Source: Flavonifractor sp. An10
Lineage (GTDB): Bacteria > Bacillota > Clostridia > Oscillospirales > Oscillospiraceae
Direction: 5' to 3'
Length of the DNA: 64,000 nucleotides
Assembly (NCBI RefSeq): GCF_002161215.1
Contig: NZ_NFMB01000005.1
Coordinates: forward strand, 62,001-126,000
The notes under the pieces are model-generated. The model had not been told where the DNA came from. It made no database searches and worked only from the letters and a program-made list of their open reading frames with translations. Below are positions 7,916 through 16,563 of the stretch, piece after piece. The stretch's first letter is position 1. Every line of letters begins with the position of its first letter. Position numbers and translations under genes: made by a program.

Positions 7916-7941
7916 GTTTTTTGATTTTCTGAAATCCGCAT
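7916..7941 (+). repeat. 26-bp direct repeat, left of IS
   Basis: 26 bp beginning GTTTTTTGATTTTCTG, identical to 8993-9018 and touching the left end of the IS exactly. Best read as a long target-site duplication. Confidence 0.85.
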
Positions 7942-8992
7942 TGTAGGAGTACAATACATATTGGACAGAAGAATAAAAAAGGATGAAGGATAAGGCCTCA
8001 TCGGTTAAAGTTGGAGTTGCAGACAACAACTTGACGAGAGGGGGCCATATCCTTCATGAGCAAGAGTATAACACAGGACATGGCATATCGGCAATCCCTG
8101 ATGAAGTACGCGGAGAAATACGGCGTCAGCCGGGCAAGCCGGAAGTATAACAAAAGCCGGTCGTATATCTACTTTTGGAAGAAACGCTGGGACGGCAGAG
8201 CAGAATCCCTGGTTTGCCAGTCCCGGCGGCCCCACAGCCATCCAAACCAGCACACAGAAGCAGAACTAAAACTGATCCGGGATATGCGCCGCCGCAATCC
8301 GAATCTGGGTATGGTGGAGTTGTGGCACCGGCTGCGGCAGCGAGGCTACACCCGCCGCCCAGAGAGCCTGTTCCGGGTGATGAGAAAGCTGGGGCTGTTC
8401 TCACCTAAAGAGAAGAAAACGGCCTACAAGCCAAAGCCCTACCAGCAGATGACCTATCCCGGCCAGCGGGTTCAGGTAGATGTGAAGGTGGTCCCCCGCC
8501 GCTGCATCACCGACTCGGAACTCCGCCTGTTTCAGTACACCGCCATTGATGAGTTCACCCGCCTGCGCTTCCTGGCCGCCTACCCGGAGCAGTCCACCTT
8601 TTCCTCCGCTGACTTTCTGAAAAAGCTGTCCAAATGGTACGCCCGCCGGGGAATCCGCGTGGAATGTGTCCAGACGGATAATGGCTTTGAATTTACCAAT
8701 CGTTTCTCCAACAGCAAGCGGGATCTCCCTACTCTGTTTGAGTCCGCCGCCGCCCAACTGGGTATCCGCCACAAGCTCATCCGGCCTTATACGCCTCGCC
8801 ACAACGGCAAGGTGGAGCGCAGCCACCGTGAGGACCAGAAACGCTTCTATTCCTGCCACAGTTTTTACTCCCTGGATGACTTCGCCAGACAGCTCGCTGT
8901 CCACAACCGCCGCTCCAACAACTTCCCCATGAGACCGCTTAGTTGGCTTTCTCCGAACGAATTCACTGTCCAATATGTTTGACAAACCTACA
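7942..8992 (+). mobile_element. Insertion sequence, 1051 bp, IS481-like
   Basis: Imperfect terminal inverted repeats of about 27 bp begin TGTAGG and end ACATATTGGACAG at both ends (7942-7968 and the complement of 8966-8992). One DDE transposase gene fills most of the element. The TGT start and integrase-type (rve) transposase fit the IS481 group, but the 26-bp flanking repeat is much longer than that group's usual duplication. Elements with 24-29 bp duplications are known in the IS1202 group, so the family assignment is open. The element looks intact. Confidence 0.85.
8056..8982 (+). CDS. DDE (rve) transposase of the IS
   Basis: 308 residues. N-terminal helix-turn-helix (YAEKYGVSRASRKYNKSRSY), a second HTH-like region (MRRRNPNLGMVELWHRL), then the integrase catalytic core with Asp142 (VQVDVKVV), Asp208 (VQTDNGFEF) and Glu254 (GKVERSHRED). 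All three catalytic acids are present and the frame is uninterrupted, so the enzyme should be active. Start ATG at 8056 is preceded by GAGAGGGGG. It ends 10 bp before the right IS end. Confidence 0.95.
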   Translation: MSKSITQDMAYRQSLMKYAEKYGVSRASRKYNKSRSYIYFWKKRWDGRAESLVCQSRRPHSHPNQHTEAELKLIRDMRRRNPNLGMVELWHRLRQRGYTRRPESLFRVMRKLGLFSPKEKKTAYKPKPYQQMTYPGQRVQVDVKVVPRRCITDSELRLFQYTAIDEFTRLRFLAAYPEQSTFSSADFLKKLSKWYARRGIRVECVQTDNGFEFTNRFSNSKRDLPTLFESAAAQLGIRHKLIRPYTPRHNGKVERSHREDQKRFYSCHSFYSLDDFARQLAVHNRRSNNFPMRPLSWLSPNEFTVQYV

Positions 8993-9018
8993 GTTTTTTG
9001 ATTTTCTGAAATCCGCAT
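8993..9018 (+). repeat. 26-bp direct repeat, right of IS
   Basis: Identical to 7916-7941 and touching the right end of the IS. Confidence 0.85.
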
Positions 9019-9044
9019 ACCGGGGAGATCTCCGGTATTTTTTT
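9017..9044 (+). terminator. Plus-strand terminator after the IS
   Basis: ATACCGG/CCGGTAT stem with an 8-nt loop followed by seven T. Its left edge overlaps the end of the 26-bp repeat, so it belonged to the target locus. Confidence 0.65.
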
Positions 9045-9052
9045 GCACAAAA

Positions 9053-9083
9053 CGAGCGGGCCGCCCCTCCGGCGGCCCGCTCG
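9053..9083 (-). terminator. Terminator of the HxlR regulator gene
   Basis: A 13-bp perfect stem (CGAGCGGGCCGCC) with a 5-nt loop, followed on the minus strand by TTTTGTG. It ends 12 bp past the stop codon. Confidence 0.75.
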
Positions 9084-9094
9084 TCTGTCCTGTA

Positions 9095-9565
9095 TCAGCT
9101 CTGCTCCTCCCGCTCCGTCCGGCCGCCGCGCTGGCGCTCCAGCCCCGGCCAGAAGTGGTTGGCGTCCATGATGTCCTTCAGGGCATCCACATACTTCTCC
9201 GACTTGTGAACCACAAAGGCATCGGCATCGATGGGAATGTCCAGCTCGTCCATCCGGCGCACGCTCCAGATATAGAGAATGTCCAGGGCGGGAATGAGCT
9301 GCTCCCCGCTGGGGGTGAGCACATACTCCACCTTGGGGGGAACGGTGTCATAGGAAATGCGGCGGATCAGCCCTGCCTCCACCAGCTCCCGCAGCTGCTG
9401 GCTGAAGACCTTCTCCGAGATGGGCAGAATCTTGAGGGTCTGATTGAAGCGGATACTCCCGGAGACATAAATCTCGTGGAGAATGGTCATCTTCCACTTC
9501 CCGCCAATGCAGTGCAGCACGTAGTGATAGGGGTTCATGGGGGTGTCAAAGCTCTCCGTTCGCAA
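9095..9565 (-). CDS. HxlR family winged-helix transcriptional regulator
   Basis: 156 residues, slightly long for the family because of an acidic/Arg tail. HxlR core: NPYHYVLHCIGGKWKMTIL, recognition helix region ISEKVFSQQLRELVEAGLI, wing YDTVPPKVEYVLTPSGEQL. The single N-terminal Cys in HCIGGKW is the residue often used for redox or aldehyde sensing in this family. It is divergent from the cupin-SDR-HADH-cyclase-BKACE operon across a 378-bp spacer with a 17-bp inverted repeat, so it probably regulates that operon (inference). Confidence 0.9.
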   Translation of the reverse strand: MRTESFDTPMNPYHYVLHCIGGKWKMTILHEIYVSGSIRFNQTLKILPISEKVFSQQLRELVEAGLIRRISYDTVPPKVEYVLTPSGEQLIPALDILYIWSVRRMDELDIPIDADAFVVHKSEKYVDALKDIMDANHFWPGLERQRGGRTEREEQS

Positions 9566-9612
9566 AACACTCGCCTCGCTTACTGCTATTTAATAGGGAT
9601 TGGATTGTGATA

Positions 9613-9641
9613 ATTTTATCATACTTTCCCCTGTCCTACAA
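9613..9641 (-). promoter_or_regulatory. Promoter of the HxlR gene
   Basis: Minus strand TTGTAG (9636-9641), 17 bp, TAAAAT (9613-9618). Confidence 0.5.
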
Positions 9642-9731
9642 GTAATAACCTCTTAGTATGTACAGAATTCCACAATCTTTTTTTGCTTATTTTAGGCAGA
9701 AGGTACAGTTCAGTCTCCCAAAGTGTCTTAC

Positions 9732-9824
9732 ACCAAATAGTTTGCACAATTCCGGCCGCGCCGGTTTATCGGAAGTACACAATTTTCCGCAGAGTTACCG
9801 TTTGGTATGTGCAAACTATTTGGT
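9732..9824. promoter_or_regulatory. 17-bp inverted repeat in the hxlR-operon spacer
   Basis: Arms ACCAAATAGTTTGCACA (9732-9748) and its exact complement (9808-9824), 59 bp apart. The spacer 9566-9943 has no gene and is much AT-richer than its flanks. The pair is a candidate operator for the divergent HxlR protein, possibly with looping. No clear -10/-35 pair was found for the plus-strand operon. Confidence 0.6.
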
Positions 9825-9943
9825 TATCTACTTACTGAATTGTATGTATTGCACAAATTCCCCTTTTTCGTTACACTACGCATTGGAAACGGGGACTGGG
9901 AGCCCCCGATGTGAATGTAAATGTAAGAAGGAGCGGATTACAA

Positions 9944-10294
9944 ATGGTCAAGCGTACTGTTGCAGATCTGAAGCCCTATGATGCGGCCGGCCACTTCAAG
10001 ATGGTGGCCATGCGGATTCACGGCAAGGAGGAGACCGGCGCCCAGAAGTTCTGGATCGGCGTTTCCACCTTCCTGCCCGGCGGCGGCGCCGAGTGGGCCT
10101 ACGAGGACAACCCGCTTGAGAAGGTCTACTACGTGCTGGAGGGCGAGATGACCGTCACCGATAAGGACGGCAAGAAGTATGTCATCCACAAGGACGAGTC
10201 CATCTCCTTCCCCCCCAACGAGGGCCGCGGCCTGCTGAACGAGAGCAACCTGCCCGCCCGCATGCTGGTCATCATCAACTACCCCGAGGCCTGA
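9944..10294 (+). CDS. Small cupin-fold protein lacking the usual metal ligands
   Basis: 116 residues, a single cupin barrel. The canonical first motif (GX5HXHX3-4EX6G) appears as GGGAEWAYEDNPLEKVYYVLEGE: the two histidines are replaced (EWAY). The second motif PPNEGRGLLNESN also lacks its histidine. It is therefore probably not a metal enzyme of the usual cupin type; it may bind or isomerise a substrate, or sense a ligand. First gene of a five-gene operon, 38 bp before the SDR gene. ATG at 9944 has AAGGAG 10 nt upstream. Confidence 0.85.
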   Translation: MVKRTVADLKPYDAAGHFKMVAMRIHGKEETGAQKFWIGVSTFLPGGGAEWAYEDNPLEKVYYVLEGEMTVTDKDGKKYVIHKDESISFPPNEGRGLLNESNLPARMLVIINYPEA

Positions 10295-10317
10295 GCCCGA
10301 CGGGCTGCATCATGTAA

Positions 10318-11127
<810 letters not shown>

Positions 11128-11149
11128 TTGGGGAAGGAAGTCGAACAGC

Positions 11150-12079
11150 ATGAAGAACATCAAGAACATCCTCATCTGCGGCGCGGGCATGATGGGCAAG
11201 AACATCGGCTATGTGTTCGCGTCCAACCCCGACTTCCGGGTGGGCATGTACGACCTGTACCCCACCGATGTGGAGGCCGGCATCCGCACCAACACCAAGC
11301 AGCTGCTGGACAAGGGCGTCATCACCGAGGCCGAGCTCAATGACCGCCTGTCCCGCATCTCCTTCACCACCGACATCGACAGTGATCTGGTGAAGAACGC
11401 CGATCTGGTGATCGAGGCCGTGTTTGAGGACATGAAGATCAAGCGGGAGACCTTCGCTAAGCTGGAGGCGCGCTGCCGCCCCGACACCATCTTCTGCACC
11501 AACTCCTCGGTCATGAGCCCCAGCGAGATCTCCGCCGAGCTCAAGCACCGGGAGCGGTTCGTGGGCACCCACTTCTGGAACCCCGGCCACCTGATCCCCC
11601 TGGTGGAGGTGGTCAAGTCCGACGCCTCCTCCGATGAGACGGCCCAGACCGTCATGGAGGTGCTCCGCTCCGTGGGCAAGAAGCCCGTGCTGTGCAGGAA
11701 GGACGTGCCTGGCTTCATCGCCAACCGCATGCAGCACGCCCTGTGGCGGGAGGCCATCTCCATCGTGGAGCACGGCATCGCCGACGCCGCCACCGTGGAC
11801 GAGGCGGTGCGCTACTCCTTCGGCCTGCGGCTGCCCCAGTTGGGCCCCATGGAGAACGCCGACATGGTGGGCACCGACCTGACCTACAACATCCACGACT
11901 ACATCCTGAAGGATCTGGAGGACTCCCACGAGCCCTCCCCCCTGCTCAGGCAGCTGCGGGACGAGGGCAAGATCGGCTTCAAGACCGGCGAGGGCTTCCA
12001 GAAGTGGACGCCCGAACAGGTGGCCCAGTCCAACGCCGAGCTCAACGAGTACCTCATCCGCATGCTCTACGGCAAGTAA
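11150..12079 (+). CDS. 3-hydroxyacyl-CoA dehydrogenase-like (beta-hydroxy acid) dehydrogenase
   Basis: 309 residues. N-terminal Rossmann domain with GAGMMGKNI, mid-domain VIEAVFEDMKIKRETF, and the catalytic-His motif GTHFWNPGHLIPLVEVV. The HFWNP..LIPLVEVV form is closer to carnitine dehydrogenase and L-gulonate dehydrogenase relatives than to beta-oxidation HADH (HFFNP), so the substrate may be a free beta-hydroxy acid (inference). In this operon its beta-keto product would feed the cleavage enzyme at 13223-14074. ATG start with GGAAGG upstream, 22 bp after the SDR gene. Confidence 0.88.
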   Translation: MKNIKNILICGAGMMGKNIGYVFASNPDFRVGMYDLYPTDVEAGIRTNTKQLLDKGVITEAELNDRLSRISFTTDIDSDLVKNADLVIEAVFEDMKIKRETFAKLEARCRPDTIFCTNSSVMSPSEISAELKHRERFVGTHFWNPGHLIPLVEVVKSDASSDETAQTVMEVLRSVGKKPVLCRKDVPGFIANRMQHALWREAISIVEHGIADAATVDEAVRYSFGLRLPQLGPMENADMVGTDLTYNIHDYILKDLEDSHEPSPLLRQLRDEGKIGFKTGEGFQKWTPEQVAQSNAELNEYLIRMLYGK

Positions 12080-12119
12080 TCCATTCATCTGATACGTTCT
12101 AAAGGAGGAACTGACGATT

Positions 12120-13136
12120 ATGGGCAAGAAAGTTTATGTCGACCTGACCCACCCCTTCAGCGCGGAGATTCCCCGCTGGCCCTACTTTGACAAGCCCGAG
12201 ATCACCAACGCCCACACCATGGCCAAGGGCGGCGTGCTGACCTCCAAGATCACCTGCACCATGCACACCGGCACCCACTGCGACGCCCCCCGTCACGTGA
12301 TGGAGTATGAGTTCGACGGACGCCGCGCCCGCTACACCCACGAGATGCCCATCGACGCCTACACCGGCGAGGCCGTGGTGCTGAAGCTGGACGTGGAGCC
12401 CTGGACTCTGATCACCGACAAGCACCTGGACGAGGCCTGCAAGAAGTGCGGCGTCAACCCCGACGATCTGAAGGGCAAGGTTCTGTGCCTGAACACCGGC
12501 ATGCACCGTCTGTTCGACGACTCCAAGGCCTACTACCACTACTCCATCGGCACCGGCATCGACGCCGGCAAGTGGTTTGTCAAGCACGGCGTCAAGTGCG
12601 TGGCCATGGACTCCCAGGCCCTGGATCACCCCCTGCACACCGCCATGGGCAACAACGGCATGACCCGCATGAACCTGCTGGGCGCCACCGGCAAGCCCAT
12701 CACCGAGGAGTACAAGGAGCTCTTCGGCGAGGAGGCCTATGCCGAGTTCGACAAGTTCGAGTACATCCGCATCCACGGCCAGGCCGCCTATGACGAGAAG
12801 TTCGGCGAGCTGGAGGATCTGGGCGTCTGGGGCACCTGGGAGCCCTGCCACAAGGAGATGCTGGGCCACGGCATCGTGGGCGTGGAGAACCTGGGCGGCG
12901 ATCTGGACAAGATCCCCGCCGGCAAGGTGTTCCAGTTCTTCTGCTTCCCCCTGCGCTGGTACATGGGCGACGGCGCCATGTCCCGCTGCGTGGCCCTGAT
13001 CGACGAGGACGAGATCGACAAGAGCGTGCCCGACCGCACCTACAAGTACGGCGGCACCGGCTACGCCGACGAGTCCGGCCACGGCGACAGCGGCCTGGAG
13101 TACATGCGCAAGCTGTTCAACCGCAACAAGAAGTAA
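12120..13136 (+). CDS. Cyclase family (kynurenine formamidase-like) metal hydrolase
   Basis: 338 residues, longer than typical bacterial KynB (about 210). The signature HTGTHCDAPRH (about residues 57-67) carries the Zn/Mn ligands of the cyclase family (PF04199), preceded by VDLTHPFS. Such enzymes hydrolyse formamides, cyclic imides or lactones. AAAGGAGG stands 8-10 nt before the ATG. It sits between the dehydrogenases and BKACE, so it probably opens or deacylates an intermediate. The exact reaction is unknown. Confidence 0.85.
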   Translation: MGKKVYVDLTHPFSAEIPRWPYFDKPEITNAHTMAKGGVLTSKITCTMHTGTHCDAPRHVMEYEFDGRRARYTHEMPIDAYTGEAVVLKLDVEPWTLITDKHLDEACKKCGVNPDDLKGKVLCLNTGMHRLFDDSKAYYHYSIGTGIDAGKWFVKHGVKCVAMDSQALDHPLHTAMGNNGMTRMNLLGATGKPITEEYKELFGEEAYAEFDKFEYIRIHGQAAYDEKFGELEDLGVWGTWEPCHKEMLGHGIVGVENLGGDLDKIPAGKVFQFFCFPLRWYMGDGAMSRCVALIDEDEIDKSVPDRTYKYGGTGYADESGHGDSGLEYMRKLFNRNKK

Positions 13137-13222
13137 TCCGCACCTTCTATACCGCGCAGAGCGGCGGGCGCCATGCTCGCCGCTCTGCGTGGCGTTACAC
13201 CATCGGAAAGGATCTGAATTCC

Positions 13223-14074
13223 ATGAGCGATTTGAAGAATAAGACCATCATCACGGTAGCCACCACCGGCGCCTGGCCCACCAAGGCCAACAACCCCAAC
13301 GTGCCCATGACTCCCGAGGAGATCGCCGAGGACGTGTACGCCTGCTGGAAGGCCGGCGCCGCCGTGGCCCACCTGCACATGCGGGACGACGAGGGCAAGG
13401 GCACCATGGACAAGGAGAAGTTCCGCAAGACGGTGGAGCTGCTCCGCGCCAACCACCCCGACTGCGACATCATCCTGAACATGACCACCTCCGGCGATCT
13501 CAACGCCACCGAGGAGACCCGCCAGATCCACCTGAAGGAGCTGCGCCCCGAGATGGGCTCCTACGACTGCGGCTCCATGAACTGGCTGCACACCTCCCTG
13601 TTCCTCAATCCCCCCTCCTTCCTGGAGGAGCTGGGCAAGAACATGCAGGAGTGGGGCGTCAAGCCGGAGATCGAGGCCTTTGACCCCGGCATGATCGCCA
13701 ACGCCGCCTACTACCTGAAGAAGGGCGTTCTGAAGGCCCCCCTGCACTTCCAGTTCTGCATGGGCTGCGCCAACGGCATCCCCGGCTCCATGAAGAACCT
13801 GATCTTCATGAAGGAGACCATGGAGTCCCTGTGCCCCGGCTCCACCTGGAGCTGCTTCGGCGTGGGCCACTCCGCCATGGAGATGCTCTACGGCGCCGTG
13901 GCCCTGGGCGGCCACATCCGCGTGGGCATGGAGGACAACGTCATGTACTCCAAGGGCGTGCTGGCCGAGAGCAACGTCCAGTTCGTGGAGCGCGCCCGCC
14001 GCGTCATCGAGGAGTACGGCAAGCAGGTCGCCACCCCCGCCGAGGCCCGCGAGATCCTCAGCCTGAACAAGTAA
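13223..14074 (+). CDS. Beta-keto acid cleavage enzyme (BKACE, DUF849)
   Basis: 283 residues, normal length. N-terminal VATTGAWPTKANNPNVPMTP, metal-binding AHLHMRDDEG (HxH), and C-terminal HIRVGMEDNVMYSKG carrying the conserved Arg/Glu. BKACE enzymes (Kce of lysine fermentation, DHC of carnitine degradation) convert a beta-keto acid plus acetyl-CoA to acetoacetyl-CoA and a shortened product. Last gene of the operon; 86 bp separate it from the cyclase gene. A terminator follows at 14096-14125. The specificity pocket cannot be assigned by eye. Confidence 0.92.
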   Translation: MSDLKNKTIITVATTGAWPTKANNPNVPMTPEEIAEDVYACWKAGAAVAHLHMRDDEGKGTMDKEKFRKTVELLRANHPDCDIILNMTTSGDLNATEETRQIHLKELRPEMGSYDCGSMNWLHTSLFLNPPSFLEELGKNMQEWGVKPEIEAFDPGMIANAAYYLKKGVLKAPLHFQFCMGCANGIPGSMKNLIFMKETMESLCPGSTWSCFGVGHSAMEMLYGAVALGGHIRVGMEDNVMYSKGVLAESNVQFVERARRVIEEYGKQVATPAEAREILSLNK

Positions 14075-14095
14075 TCTGCTCCCTCCTGCGCAACC

Positions 14096-14125
14096 CCCCG
14101 GAGTCCGACGGACTCCGGGGTTTTT
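14096..14125 (+). terminator. Terminator of the BKACE operon
   Basis: CCCCGGAGTCC/GGACTCCGGGG stem, 3-nt loop, then TTTTT; 22 bp after the BKACE stop. Confidence 0.85.
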
Positions 14126-14202
14126 GCATGCCGTTCCGCGGCCCAGAGCTCAGGCATGTTCCGCACCCCGCCGGCATAAAAAATAGGACAGGAGGTGGGG
14201 GC

Positions 14203-15624
14203 ATGGCGTGGGCGGAACGGCTGGGCAATTTCATCTGGAACCCCTGGCTGCTGGGGCTCTTTCTGCTGTGCGGGCTGTACTTCTCGGTGCGCACCGGCTT
14301 CTTTCAGATTTTCCGGGCCCCCCTGTGGCTGAAAACCACCCTGGGCGCCCTGCTCCGGCGGGAGAAGCGGCGGGAGGGGGAGGGCCTCACCCGGCTCCAG
14401 GCCCTGTCCACCGCCCTGGCCGCCACCATCGGCACCGGCTCCATCGCCGGGGTGGCCACCGCCATCTTCTACGGCGGGCCGGGGGCGGTGTTCTGGATGT
14501 GGGTGTCCGCCTTCCTGGGCATGATGACCGGCTGCCTGGAGAAAACCCTGACGGTGCGCTACCGGGAAAAAGACCCCGCCGGGGGCTGGCGGGGCGGGCC
14601 CATGTGCTACATGGAGAAGGGGCTGGGCAGCCGGGGCCTGGCCTGCCTGTTCGCCCTGTGCTGCGTGTGCGCCAACCTGGGGGGCGGCAACGTGGTGCAG
14701 GCCAACTCCATCGCCGCCGCGCTGGAGGCCTCCTTCGGCTGGGACCGGCTGGCGGTGGGTATCGTGACGGCGGCGGTCACCGGGATCGTGATCCTGGGGG
14801 GCATCGGCCGCATCGGCAAGGTCAGCGAGAAGCTGGTGCCCTGCATGGCCCTGCTATTCCTGGGGGGCGGCATTGTGGTGCTCATCGTCCACCGCGCCGC
14901 CCTGCCCGCCGCCCTGGAGCGGATCTTCACCGCCGCCCTCACCCCCAAGGCCGCCCTGGGGGGCGGCATGGGCTACGGCATGGCGGCGGCCATGCGCTAC
15001 GGCGTGGCCCGGGGTGTGTTCACCAACGAGGCGGGCATGGGCACCTCCGCCATCGCCCACGCCGCCTCCAACACCAGAGACCCCGCCGAGCAGGGCATGT
15101 GGGGCATCTTCGAGGTATTCATCGCCACCATCTGCGTCTGCTCCGTCACCGCCCTGGTGATCCTCACCTCCGGGGTCTATCAGGAGGAGGCCGCCCTGGC
15201 CGCCATCCAGGCGGGCACGGTGACCCGGGCCATGACCGGCGCCCCCCTGTCCGCCGCCGCCTTTTCCACGGTGTACGGCCCCTTTGGCGGGGCCTTTGTG
15301 TCGGTGTGCCTGCTGCTCTTCGCCTTCACCTCCCTGCTGGGCACCAGCTACTACGGGGAGCGGGGACTCCAGTATCTCACCGGCTCCGACCGCTGGAAGC
15401 TCCCCTTCCGGGCGGCCTTCCTGGCCGCCATCGTGATGGGCAGCGTGGGGGACGTGGCGGTGGTGTGGCAGCTGGCGGACATCTTCAATGGCCTGATGGC
15501 CCTGCCCAACCTGTGCGCCCTGCTGGCCCTGTCGCCGGAGGCCCTGTCCCTGCTGAAACGCTGGACGGAGGCTAAAACAGGCGCAGCTGGGAGGCCCGGG
15601 CGGAGACACAATCAGCGTCGATGA
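14203..15624 (+). CDS. Sodium:alanine/glycine symporter, AGCS family
   Basis: 473 residues with about 10-11 hydrophobic segments. Family hallmarks: ATIGTGSIAGVATAIFYGGPGAVFWMW, GGPMCYMEKGLG, FTNEAGMGTSAIAHAA (shown in pieces under 20 residues: ATIGTGSIAGVA, GGPGAVFWMW). Imports alanine, glycine or related amino acids with Na+. ATG at 14203 with GGAGG 7 nt upstream. It follows the BKACE operon after a terminator, so it may be expressed separately; no glycine riboswitch fits in the 77-nt leader. Its last 53 bp overlap the convergent DUF1848 gene. Confidence 0.93.
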   Translation: MAWAERLGNFIWNPWLLGLFLLCGLYFSVRTGFFQIFRAPLWLKTTLGALLRREKRREGEGLTRLQALSTALAATIGTGSIAGVATAIFYGGPGAVFWMWVSAFLGMMTGCLEKTLTVRYREKDPAGGWRGGPMCYMEKGLGSRGLACLFALCCVCANLGGGNVVQANSIAAALEASFGWDRLAVGIVTAAVTGIVILGGIGRIGKVSEKLVPCMALLFLGGGIVVLIVHRAALPAALERIFTAALTPKAALGGGMGYGMAAAMRYGVARGVFTNEAGMGTSAIAHAASNTRDPAEQGMWGIFEVFIATICVCSVTALVILTSGVYQEEAALAAIQAGTVTRAMTGAPLSAAAFSTVYGPFGGAFVSVCLLLFAFTSLLGTSYYGERGLQYLTGSDRWKLPFRAAFLAAIVMGSVGDVAVVWQLADIFNGLMALPNLCALLALSPEALSLLKRWTEAKTGAAGRPGRRHNQRR

Positions 15625-16498
15625 TCTCGTCCTCCGGGCCGGGGATTCCAACCAGCAGGGGGCTGTTGGGGGAGTGCCTGGAGCGCCGGGCGGCGGTGCG
15701 GCCTGGTGAGCGGTTGGCGTAGCAGTAGCGGCAGCCGGTAGGGCAGGTGTCATAGGCCCCGATGTCCACGCTCTCACAGCAGCCGCAGCCCGGCCGCTGT
15801 CCCCGATCCGGCTTCAGCTCCAGGGGGCAGCCGCACACCCGCTCCAGCCGTACCCGGTCGATGCAGGCGGCCCGGCCGATGCCATAGCGGGCATAGTCCC
15901 CCGCCTCACAGCACATCACCGGGGCGAGGCCGAACGCCCGGGCCGTCTCCCCGAAAAATTCCGCCAGCTCCGCCGCCTCCCGGTGATCCGGGGCCCGCAG
16001 GCCGTCCATGGGCCGGCCGGGGTAGGAATCCAGAAAGCTGAGGGTCACCTGATCCGTGTACGGCGACAGCCGCTCACAGAGTACGCGGAACCGTTCCCGG
16101 TGCCAGTCCACGCCGATGGCGCCGGTCAGCAGAACCGGGTCATACCGCCACAGCACCCGCTCCCGCCCCAGGCGGCGGCCCAGGGCCTGGAAGGCCGCCA
16201 GGATCTCCCCCTTGTCCCCCAGGCCGGGCTCGATGTCGGCGCCGTAGGGGGTGAGGGTGAACTGGAACAGTGCCCGGAAGCCCATTCCCTCCAGCTCGTC
16301 CAGATGGGGCAGCAGGGGCCGGGGATCTTTTGTCCAGAATACGACGGCGTCCACCCTCTCCGGGGTGAGGGCGTACCGGCGGAGCCGGTGGGGGCGGTAG
16401 GGCTCCCGCACCATCACCTCCCCCGCCCGCAGGCGGTTCATCAGCCACGGGGCGTACCAGCGGGGGATATCCGTGCGGCGGGATGCGGATACAATCAT
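15572..16498 (-). CDS. DUF1848 family protein
   Basis: 308 residues. N-terminal SASRRTDIPRWYAPWLMNR and FWTKDP are family hallmarks, and a C-terminal cysteine cluster (CGCCESVDIGAYDTC, CPTGCRYCYAN) may hold an iron-sulfur cluster. Function is unknown. The gene overlaps the 3' end of the AGCS gene tail-to-tail by 53 bp, so each coding end is antisense to the other. ATG start at 16498. Confidence 0.88.
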   Translation of the reverse strand: MIVSASRRTDIPRWYAPWLMNRLRAGEVMVREPYRPHRLRRYALTPERVDAVVFWTKDPRPLLPHLDELEGMGFRALFQFTLTPYGADIEPGLGDKGEILAAFQALGRRLGRERVLWRYDPVLLTGAIGVDWHRERFRVLCERLSPYTDQVTLSFLDSYPGRPMDGLRAPDHREAAELAEFFGETARAFGLAPVMCCEAGDYARYGIGRAACIDRVRLERVCGCPLELKPDRGQRPGCGCCESVDIGAYDTCPTGCRYCYANRSPGRTAARRSRHSPNSPLLVGIPGPEDEIIDADCVSARASQLRLF

Positions 16499-16524
16499 GG
16501 CAAATTCCCCTCCCAGGTGAAAAA

Positions 16525-16551
16525 CAGGCGGACAGCGTCGCTGTCCGCCTG
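16525..16551 (-). terminator. Terminator of the 597-residue membrane protein gene
   Basis: CAGGCGGACAG/CTGTCCGCCTG stem with TTTTTC following on the minus strand. Confidence 0.8.
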
Positions 16552-16563
16552 TGCGGGTTTCCC

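Noticed and set aside
14126..14202. Glycine riboswitch before the AGCS gene
   Set aside because: 77 nt is too short for even one full aptamer plus expression platform, and no match to the core was seen.
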